DNA from: Clostridia bacterium
GTDB lineage: Bacteria; Bacillota_A; Clostridia; Christensenellales; Aristaeellaceae
Reading direction: 5' to 3'
DNA: 17,847 nucleotides
Assembly: GCA_025997215.1 (NCBI GenBank)
Contig: BNUH01000055.1
Coordinates: forward strand, 1-17,847
This document shows, one piece after another, positions 7,181 through 13,245 of the stretch (position 1 is the first letter of the stretch; every line of letters starts with the position of its first letter). The notes below the pieces were generated by a model. That model saw nothing but the letters and a program-made list of their open reading frames with translations. It had not been told where the DNA came from and searched no databases. The position numbers and the translations under genes were made by a program.

Positions 7181-8329
7181 CTAATATGCAGCTTCCGCCC
7201 ACGCTGCGTCGAGCATGGCGACGATGTTCTCCGGCGGGACATTGCCCATAATATTGTGCACCTGGCAGAATACGAACCCGCTGCCTGGCTTGAATATCCG
7301 CACCATCTCACGCGTATGCTCGGCAACCTCCGCCGGGGTCGCGCTCCACAGAATACTCTGGGTGTCGCAGCCGCCGCCCCAGAAGCACAGCCTGTCGCCA
7401 AACTGCCGCTTCAACCGCGCAGGATCCATATTCCGCGCGGAAATTTGGACAGGGTTGAGTGCGTCGATGCCGCTCTCGCACAGTGCGGGCATCAGCTCGT
7501 AGATGCCTCCGCAGTTATGCATAAATATTATGTGATCACTATTGTTGTGAACATGCTTGCAGAATTTTTGCAGGACGGGTAAGCATATATCCTCATAAGC
7601 ATCCGGACGTGTCATCGGCCCAGCCTGGCTGCCCAGGTCGCTATTGATCTCAATTCCCTGGATCCAGCGGCCGTAGGCGCGGTTCATATCGTCGTAACGC
7701 TGGATCTCGCTGTCCAGGCGCACGGCCAGTTTTTCCTTGCAAGAATCAGGATCAGTCAGCATGTCGCAGGCGAAGTCCAGCCCGTCAAAGTATGCGGAAA
7801 AACCCATCTGCAATGTAAATTTATCCGTCTCATTGTATAACCATTCCGCACGTTTCGCAAATAATTGGGTGCGTTCGTCGGCTGCTAGCCCATACCCGTC
7901 CGGGATCCAGCCGTCGAAAAAGAATCCGCCCGAGGGCATCACCCCGCCGTCCGGCCTGCTCGTGAACCGCCATGAACCGTCGGGCATCCGCTCCGGCGCA
8001 AACGGCTCCGCCACTTGGAATCGAAAATCCCCGCGCGGATTCCACACGCGATGCCTGGGCCATGGCGGATTCAGCAGCACCGTATCAACATGGAAACGCT
8101 CGAGGACGTCGTCATCCACACGCGCCAGCAACTGCATCTGATCCACCAATTCTATGGAATCCGTGGGAAATCCTAGGTATTCGCGCAGCCGCTGGTAAGC
8201 GAATATGGATATGCCTGTGGAAAAATGCACGCCCAGGTCGATGGGCATTCGGTCAACGGGCTGGCGCTTGACCGCGCGGATAACTCGCTCACGGCTAGTA
8301 AGAGGTCGGACTAAGGATTCAACGGGCAC
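7181..8329 (-). CDS. Uroporphyrinogen decarboxylase (URO-D)-family, methyltransferase-like protein
   Basis: A 382-residue TIM-barrel protein of the URO-D superfamily, closer to the corrinoid/Zn methyltransferase side (MtaA/CmuA type) than to HemE. It starts with the TSRERVIRAVKRQPVDRMP helix typical of the group. It has FMHNCGGIYELMP, in which His271 and Cys273 form an H-x-C pair. FWGGGCDTQ follows near residue 321, then GFVFCQVHNIMG, where Cys355 could be the third zinc ligand. The HemE N-terminal arginine motif is not seen, so a heme-pathway role is unlikely. In-frame GTGs occur at 8338 and 8329. The SD-like GGAGAGGTG fits 8329 (about 6 bases), while 8338 lies inside it. First gene of the cassette, read from the promoter at 8382-8410. 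The substrate is unknown; no corrinoid protein gene is nearby. Confidence 0.85.
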   Translation of the reverse strand: MPVESLVRPLTSRERVIRAVKRQPVDRMPIDLGVHFSTGISIFAYQRLREYLGFPTDSIELVDQMQLLARVDDDVLERFHVDTVLLNPPWPRHRVWNPRGDFRFQVAEPFAPERMPDGSWRFTSRPDGGVMPSGGFFFDGWIPDGYGLAADERTQLFAKRAEWLYNETDKFTLQMGFSAYFDGLDFACDMLTDPDSCKEKLAVRLDSEIQRYDDMNRAYGRWIQGIEINSDLGSQAGPMTRPDAYEDICLPVLQKFCKHVHNNSDHIIFMHNCGGIYELMPALCESGIDALNPVQISARNMDPARLKRQFGDRLCFWGGGCDTQSILWSATPAEVAEHTREMVRIFKPGSGFVFCQVHNIMGNVPPENIVAMLDAAWAEAAY

Positions 8330-8381
8330 GCGGATCACCTCTCCAGAAAGCTAGAATAATCGGGGCATCATGGTTGTAAGC

Positions 8382-8410
8382 AGTGTAACATTTTCCAGCA
8401 TAATCCGCAA
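8382..8410 (-). promoter_or_regulatory. Promoter of the URO-D/PfkB/ARH cassette
   Basis: On the minus strand TTGCGG (8410-8405) and TACACT (8387-8382) are separated by 17 bases. TGT directly before TACACT gives an extended -10 box. The -35 and the adjoining ATTATGC form one arm of the inverted repeat at 8398-8453. Transcription would start near 8375, about 45 bases before the start codon. Confidence 0.6.
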
Positions 8411-8453
8411 TGCCTGGAGCGCGGTTCCAACCTCCCACTTGCGCGGATTATGC
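8398..8453. repeat. Inverted repeat (probable operator) in the divergent promoter region
   Basis: GCATAATCCGC (8398-8408) is repeated as its exact complement at 8443-8453, with 34 bases between. The inner flanks GCAA (8407-8410) and TTGC (8439-8442) continue the symmetry with a 2-base offset. Each arm has the form TTGCGnGGATTATGC or TTGCGGATTATGC and covers the -35 box and spacer of the promoter on its own side. This fits two half-sites or two operators for one regulator. A hairpin-forming insertion is the alternative. Confidence 0.65.
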
Positions 8454-8467
8454 ATTAGCTGTATAAT
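8439..8467 (+). promoter_or_regulatory. Promoter of the nth-dxs-tlyA run
   Basis: TTGCGC (8439-8444) and a perfect TATAAT (8462-8467) are separated by 17 bases. Transcription would start near 8474. The -35 box and half of the spacer are the right arm of the 8398-8453 inverted repeat, mirroring the divergent promoter on the other strand. Confidence 0.65.
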
Positions 8468-8478
8468 ATAGTAGATTT

Positions 8479-9153
8479 GTGTTCTCTCCGTATAGATTCA
8501 CCAAAACCGGGAGGTTGGCAGAACTGGATACGTATGCACTTATACTTGCAGAATTATCGCGGCTGTACCCGAACCCGCGGCCGGAGCTGGACTTTGGCAG
8601 CGCGTACCAGCTGCTGATCGCCACGATCCTGGCGGCGCAGTGCACGGATAAGCAGGTCAATCGCGTGACGCCCGCGCTGTTTGAAGCATTCCCGGACGCG
8701 CGAGCCATGGCCGCGCAAGAGCCGGAAACCATCGAGCCGTACATCCACGCCTGCGGATTCTACCACACCAAGTCGCGGAACATCGTCGCGGCGTGCAAGG
8801 TGATTGTCGAGAAATATAACGGAGAAGTCCCACGGGAAATGGATGAATTGACAGCACTGCCCGGCGTAGGCCGCAAGACTGCCAACGTGGTTATGGCCAA
8901 CGCGTTCGGCCTGGACGCTATCGCGGTGGATACACACGTCCTGCGCGTATCCAATCGCCTGGGCCTTGCCTGCGCTAAGACGCCCGAGCAGACCGAGCGA
9001 CAGCTGATGGAGGTCATCCCGAAGTCCGATTGGTCCGACGCGCACCATTGGCTGATATTCCACGGGCGGCGGGTTTGCCACGCGCGCAAACCGGATTGCG
9101 CCAACTGCACGCTGACAGCCTGGTGTCAGGCTCGGCTAGCCCACCAAGTATGA
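8479..9153 (+). CDS. nth: Endonuclease III (DNA glycosylase/AP lyase)
   Basis: A base-excision-repair enzyme that removes oxidised pyrimidines and nicks at abasic sites. The helix-hairpin-helix LPGVGRKTANVV (127-138) carries catalytic Lys133, and VDTHVLRVSNR (150-160) carries catalytic Asp151. The C-terminal [4Fe-4S] motif C-x6-C-x2-C-x5-C is perfect (Cys200, 207, 210, 216). The start is uncertain. The GTG at 8479 gives 224 residues but has no ribosome-binding site and lies about 5 bases from the predicted transcript start. GGGAGG at 8509-8514 instead points to TTG 8515 (touching it) or CTG 8524 (9 bases away), and the shorter protein matches the usual N-terminus better. The coordinates given are the outer limit. 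The stop overlaps the dxs ATG (ATGA), so the two are coupled. nth in front of dxs is not the common arrangement. Confidence 0.95.
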   Translation: MFSPYRFTKTGRLAELDTYALILAELSRLYPNPRPELDFGSAYQLLIATILAAQCTDKQVNRVTPALFEAFPDARAMAAQEPETIEPYIHACGFYHTKSRNIVAACKVIVEKYNGEVPREMDELTALPGVGRKTANVVMANAFGLDAIAVDTHVLRVSNRLGLACAKTPEQTERQLMEVIPKSDWSDAHHWLIFHGRRVCHARKPDCANCTLTAWCQARLAHQV

Positions 9154-11009
9154 TTTTGGAAAATATTCACAACCCGAGGGAGTTACGCACGCTGTCCATG
9201 GACGAGCGCCGTCGGCTGGCCGACGAAATTCGTTCTGTCATTATAAATACTGTCGAACGGCAAGGCGGGCACCTATCCTCCAACCTGGGTGCTGTGGAAC
9301 TTACGATCGCCTTGCATACCGCTCTGAATTTACCCGCCGACAAGCTGGTATTCGATGTGGGGCATCAGTGTTACACGCACAAACTGCTGACCGGACGGCG
9401 GCAGGGGTTTGAGTTGCTGCGCGCCGGCGGCGGGGTGAGCGGCTTTCCCAAGCGGGATGAGAGCGCGTACGACTGCTTCGGGACGGGCCACGCGTCCACG
9501 GCGGTCTCGGCGGCGCTGGGGTTCGCCCGGGCGAGGGATTTGAGAGGCGAAGGCTACAAGGTCGCGGCGCTAGTAGGAGATGGCGCGCTGACAGGCGGGC
9601 TGGCCTACGAGGCGCTGAACGACGCGGGCAAGTTTCGCGGACAATTGCTGGTTGTGCTAAACGATAACGAGATGTCGATAGTGCGCAACGTCGGCGCGCT
9701 GAACGAGCATCTAACAAGGCTGCGCACCAGCGCGCGCTGGATCGGCGCCAAACGTGCCGTAAAAATCGGGCTGGATAGAATCCCGCTGGTCGGCCCATCC
9801 ATATCCACCGCTGTGGAATGGCTCAAAACATTCGTGCGCCGGATGCTCGTACGAGGAGAATTCTTTGAGTCGCTGGGCTTCCGGTACCTTGGGCCGGTGG
9901 ATGGACACGATCTGGGACTATTGTCGGATATTGTCGCCGACGCGCTGCGTGCTCGCGAGCCGACCGTGCTGCACGTGGTAACGCGCAAGGGCAAGGGTTC
10001 GCCGGAAGCCGAGGCTGCTCCAGAACGTTATCATGGTGTAACGAAAAAGTGGTTCTCGCCAGATGTGCGGCCACTCGCACCCGGCATGGCGGTGCCGGAA
10101 GAGGGCAGCTGCGCGGCCGTTGTCGGCGAAACGCTATCGGAGCTGGCGGATTCGGATGCAAGGATCGTCGCCATCACCGCCGCAATGTCGTCCGGGACGG
10201 GGCTGGACCGATTCGAGGCGCGGCATCCGAGCCGATTCTTCGACACGGCGATAGCGGAGGCGCATGCGGTGACGCTGGCCGCTGGCATGGCCGCTGGCGG
10301 ATTGAGGCCGATGGTGGCAGTGTATTCGACATTCATCCAGCGGGCTATGGATTCGATCATACACGACGTATGTCTGCAGAATCTTCCGGTCACGCTGCTG
10401 CTGGATCACACGGGGTTCGTGGCGGGCGATGGGCCGACGCATCAGGGGATATTCGACCTAAACCTCCTAAGGCCTATACCGAATTTGACGATTTGGACGC
10501 CCTCGGATTTGGACGAACTGCGCGGAATGCTGCGCGCCGCCACCGGTTTCAATGGGCCGCTGGTGATACGGTATCCCAAATCGCTGGTTATCTGCGCGGA
10601 CAATGTCGAATGTGCGGATGCCCGGGTTGCGCTGCTGGCCTTCGGCGCGTCATATTGTCCGGCGATGGAAGCCGCCGCGATACTATGCGGCGAGGGTTTG
10701 CCAGCCAAGGCAGTGCGGATCAGCAGTGTAAAGCCGCTCGAGGAGGATATATTAACCCAGTTAACCAGTATGAATATGCGACTTATCGCCATCGAGGAGG
10801 GGCAGCGCGCGGGCGGTCTGGGCGGCGCGCTGGCCGAGTGGTGCCAGGATAACTCAAAACCCGCGCCGCTGTTGAGGCTGGGTATCGACGACAGCTTTCC
10901 CATGGGATACGCGCTGGAGACGCTGCGGCACGGTTTGACCGGGCTGGACATCGCGAAGGCTGTAAGAATCGCGGTAAGTGCGGCGAATAATAAGGCGAAT
11001 GAACGCTAG
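9150..11009 (+). CDS. dxs: 1-deoxy-D-xylulose-5-phosphate synthase
   Basis: Condenses pyruvate and glyceraldehyde 3-phosphate, using thiamine diphosphate, in the first step of the MEP isoprenoid pathway; cytoplasmic. The 619 residues run almost in register with E. coli DXS. Seen are His41 in the GGHLSSNLG segment, GHQCYTHK (71-78), the ThDP motif GDGALTGG...EALN (143-157), NDNEMSI, FRYLGPVDGHD (244-253), catalytic Glu370 (DTAIAEAHA), Tyr392, Arg398, Asp427 and His431. Two positions differ: 420 is His where E. coli has Arg (DHTG for DRAG), and YPKS near 477 replaces YPRG (Arg478). Both arginines are known to anchor the substrate phosphate. An ORF open to 9030 exists, but the ATG at 9150 gives the normal length and overlaps the nth stop. 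No clear SD, so translation is probably coupled to nth. Confidence 0.95.
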   Translation: MILENIHNPRELRTLSMDERRRLADEIRSVIINTVERQGGHLSSNLGAVELTIALHTALNLPADKLVFDVGHQCYTHKLLTGRRQGFELLRAGGGVSGFPKRDESAYDCFGTGHASTAVSAALGFARARDLRGEGYKVAALVGDGALTGGLAYEALNDAGKFRGQLLVVLNDNEMSIVRNVGALNEHLTRLRTSARWIGAKRAVKIGLDRIPLVGPSISTAVEWLKTFVRRMLVRGEFFESLGFRYLGPVDGHDLGLLSDIVADALRAREPTVLHVVTRKGKGSPEAEAAPERYHGVTKKWFSPDVRPLAPGMAVPEEGSCAAVVGETLSELADSDARIVAITAAMSSGTGLDRFEARHPSRFFDTAIAEAHAVTLAAGMAAGGLRPMVAVYSTFIQRAMDSIIHDVCLQNLPVTLLLDHTGFVAGDGPTHQGIFDLNLLRPIPNLTIWTPSDLDELRGMLRAATGFNGPLVIRYPKSLVICADNVECADARVALLAFGASYCPAMEAAAILCGEGLPAKAVRISSVKPLEEDILTQLTSMNMRLIAIEEGQRAGGLGGALAEWCQDNSKPAPLLRLGIDDSFPMGYALETLRHGLTGLDIAKAVRIAVSAANNKANER

Positions 11010-11802
11010 AGTTCCGACCGAACGCGCGGACGTGGTGTTAGTAGCGCAAGGCCTGGCCGCCAGCCGCGAGAAAGCCCAGGCGATGATACTCGCGGGTTCG
11101 GTGCAACTGGCCGGACGCCGAATAGCGAAACCCTCCGAGCGGGTCGCGCCGGACGCGCCGCTGACGGTCGCCGAACAGCCGCCATACGTCAGCCGGGGTG
11201 GGTTCAAGCTGGTGGCGGCGATGGATGCCTTCCAGGTGAACGCGGCTGGGCTGGTGGCCATCGATGTTGGCGCTTCAACGGGCGGATTTACCGATGTATT
11301 GCTGCAGCGCGGCGCGGCGCTGGTCTACGCGGTGGACGTTGGCTACGGCCAACTGGCGGATAAAATTCGACATGATTCACGCGTGATCGTTATGGAGCGG
11401 ATCAATGCACGGCTGATGAATCCAGGAATGTTTGAACCGCTGCCCACACTGGCCGTCATGGATGTGTCGTTCATATCCATAAAGCTGATACTCCCCGTTC
11501 TGCGTGGGATAATGGGGGAATCGGGCCGCGTGGTTACGCTGGTAAAGCCGCAATTCGAGGCGGGGCGCGAGAAAGTCGGCAAGAAGGGCATCGTGCGGGA
11601 TTCTGCGGTGCATGCCGAGGTACTGCGCGGAATCCTTGAATTCACACGGGATCATGGCTGGAGTGTGAACGGGATCATCCCCTCGCCGATTCTGGGGCAG
11701 ACGGGCAATAAGGAATTCTTGATGGATATTGAGTTTTCGAGCGATGAGAGCGATTCACGAAAAAAAATTGTGAACCCCCTTGACAACCTAGGATTGTTGT
11801 GA
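10999..11802 (+). CDS. tlyA: TlyA-family RNA methyltransferase (S4 domain plus FtsJ-like domain)
   Basis: The 267-residue protein has an N-terminal S4 RNA-binding domain (about 6-60: ADVVLVAQGLAASREKAQAM, AGSVQLAGRR), the TlyA linker signature YVSRGGFKL (63-71) and an FtsJ/RrmJ-type Rossmann fold. SAM motif I is IDVGASTGGFTDVLLQRGA (88-106), followed by YAVDVGYGQL (110-119), MDVSFIS (154-160) and VKPQFEAG (182-189). These supply the K-D-K-E type residues of 2'-O-ribose methylases. Characterised TlyA proteins methylate cytidines in 16S and/or 23S rRNA; older annotation calls them hemolysins. A GTG at 10978 would add seven residues. I chose the ATG at 10999 because TAAGGCG lies close upstream and the 11-base overlap with dxs is typical of this conserved pair. 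Confidence 0.95.
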   Translation: MNARVPTERADVVLVAQGLAASREKAQAMILAGSVQLAGRRIAKPSERVAPDAPLTVAEQPPYVSRGGFKLVAAMDAFQVNAAGLVAIDVGASTGGFTDVLLQRGAALVYAVDVGYGQLADKIRHDSRVIVMERINARLMNPGMFEPLPTLAVMDVSFISIKLILPVLRGIMGESGRVVTLVKPQFEAGREKVGKKGIVRDSAVHAEVLRGILEFTRDHGWSVNGIIPSPILGQTGNKEFLMDIEFSSDESDSRKKIVNPLDNLGLL

Positions 11803-11808
11803 TAGAAT
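11780..11808 (+). promoter_or_regulatory. Internal promoter for nadK-argR-recN
   Basis: A perfect TTGACA (11780-11785) and TAGAAT (11803-11808) are separated by 17 bases. The promoter lies in the last codons of tlyA. Transcription would start near 11815, only about 9 bases before the first nadK ATG. It lets the downstream genes be expressed apart from nth-dxs-tlyA. Confidence 0.75.
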
Positions 11809-11823
11809 GGCTGTGATTAAGAG

Positions 11824-12732
11824 ATGAGCGGCATGGCTAGACCCGTGAGCAGCATCGGTCTGCTCGTCAATCCGCATCGGGTGGCGGAGTTGGAGCCGCT
11901 GCTTCGGCGGCTGGTTCGGCTGTGCGCGGACAGGGGTATCCGGCCTTCGGTATCGCTGGATGCGCGAGAGGCAGCGCCGTGGGCGGACGCGCTGCCGATG
12001 GATGAACTGCTGGCGCGGTCGGACGCGCTGGCGGTCGTTGGGGGAGACGGGACGATCCTGCACGCCGCAGCGCCAGCCGCACGTGCCGGATTGCCGATAT
12101 TAGGCTTGCACGCGGGGCATAAAGGATTCCTGTCGGAGACGACGCCGGAGTTGTTGGAATCCGCGCTGGACGCACTGGCCGCCGGGGATTTCGCGCTCGA
12201 AGAGCGGATGATGCTGGAGGCGGAGCTGACGCCTTCGGAATTGCCGTTGGATTCTCCTTCAGAATCCTCTTGGGAACCTTCGCTGGCGCTGAACGACGTG
12301 GTCATCACACGGGGCAGTTATGCGCGGATGATCCGGGTCACCGTCAGCATGAATGGGACTTCGGTTGGCGGCTACGACGGGGACGGCTTGATCGTGGCTA
12401 GTCCAACGGGTTCGACGGGTTACTCGCTGTCCACGGGCGGGCCGATCGTCTGGCCGCAGCTGCCGTGCATGCTGCTCTCGCCCATCTGCCCGCACTCGCT
12501 GCAGTCGCGGCAGATATTGGTACCTGATTCGGCGCTGGTCGTTCTGGACGCGGAATGCCCGTCGGACGGCGGCGGGATGCTGCTGACGCTGGACGGACGC
12601 GCACCCGCAACGCTGGGGCGGCGAGCGCGGGTGACGGTGCGAAGGGCGGATGAGACGCTGAAATTCGTGAGGCTGAAGCCGTTTCCGTTCTTTGAACGTT
12701 TGAGGACCACGCTGTCGCAGTGGAATACGTAG
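11824..12732 (+). CDS. nadK: NAD kinase
   Basis: Phosphorylates NAD to NADP with ATP or polyphosphate; cytoplasmic. Diagnostic motifs are VVGGDGTILHAA (71-82, with the GGDG nucleotide-binding loop), LNDVVITRG (156-164, the usual 'NE/ND' pair), and YDGDGLIVASPTGSTGYSLS (184-203), the conserved NAD-binding segment. GGPIVWP and LSPICPHSL follow. At 302 residues it is slightly long for the family; an acidic, Ser/Pro-rich stretch around 138-153 (LPLDSPSESSW) appears to be an insertion. The ATG at 11824 follows a weak TAAGAG. A second ATG at 11833 is possible. From the internal promoter the leader is very short. The gene is 12 bases from argR, in the conserved firmicute order. Confidence 0.95.
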   Translation: MSGMARPVSSIGLLVNPHRVAELEPLLRRLVRLCADRGIRPSVSLDAREAAPWADALPMDELLARSDALAVVGGDGTILHAAAPAARAGLPILGLHAGHKGFLSETTPELLESALDALAAGDFALEERMMLEAELTPSELPLDSPSESSWEPSLALNDVVITRGSYARMIRVTVSMNGTSVGGYDGDGLIVASPTGSTGYSLSTGGPIVWPQLPCMLLSPICPHSLQSRQILVPDSALVVLDAECPSDGGGMLLTLDGRAPATLGRRARVTVRRADETLKFVRLKPFPFFERLRTTLSQWNT

Positions 12733-12744
12733 GAGGTTATTATA

Positions 12745-13233
12745 ATGGGTAAGAAGGATACGCGCCAGGATGTCATCCTGCAGATTATTGCCCAGGAAGT
12801 GATCGATACCCAGGAGGCCTTGACGAGCCGCCTGAATGAGCGCGGCTACCACGCGACGCAGGCCACGGTTTCGCGCGACATCAAGGACCTGATGTTGACC
12901 AAGATGCCCGTGGAATCCGGCGGATCCAGGTATGTCATGCCCGCGTCGCCGCTGTCCGGGCTGACGCCGCTGGGCATATCCGAGCGGATGAGGCGGATAT
13001 TCTCCAGCAGCGTAATGTCGTTCACACAAGCGCAGAATCTGGTCGTAGTTAAGACGATGCCCGGTGCGGCGCAGACTGCGTGTGAAGCGGTTGATACATC
13101 GTCGATGCCGGAGGTCGTTGGAACGCTGGCAGGCGATAATACGTTCATAATTATCGCACGAAATAACGATGATGTACCGCCGATAATCGAACGCCTCATC
13201 CGGATGCGCGACGGCATTACCCAGGATGAGTAG
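12745..13233 (+). CDS. argR: Arginine repressor ArgR/AhrC
   Basis: Transcription factor that, in hexamer form, binds ARG boxes when arginine is present and controls arginine synthesis and breakdown genes. The 162-residue protein has a winged-helix N-terminal domain with the family signature ATQATVSRDIKDL (37-49). Its C-terminal oligomerisation and arginine-binding domain has VVVKTMPGAA (100-109) and VGTLAGDNTFIII (125-137). The usual signature is GTIAGDDT; here the second Asp is Asn (132), which may alter ligand binding. The start is firm: GGAGG then ATTATAATG-type spacing. Its place between nadK and recN is the standard firmicute arrangement. No arginine genes are in the window. Confidence 0.95.
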   Translation: MGKKDTRQDVILQIIAQEVIDTQEALTSRLNERGYHATQATVSRDIKDLMLTKMPVESGGSRYVMPASPLSGLTPLGISERMRRIFSSSVMSFTQAQNLVVVKTMPGAAQTACEAVDTSSMPEVVGTLAGDNTFIIIARNNDDVPPIIERLIRMRDGITQDE

Positions 13234-13245
13234 CGTCGCTAAGCC

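Noticed and set aside
10049..10852. 267-residue plus-strand ORF inside dxs
   Set aside because: Shadow frame of dxs with Arg/Gly-rich composition and no motif.
12259..13029. 256-residue minus-strand ORF across nadK and argR
   Set aside because: Antisense shadow rich in Arg, His and Pro; both opposite genes are secure.
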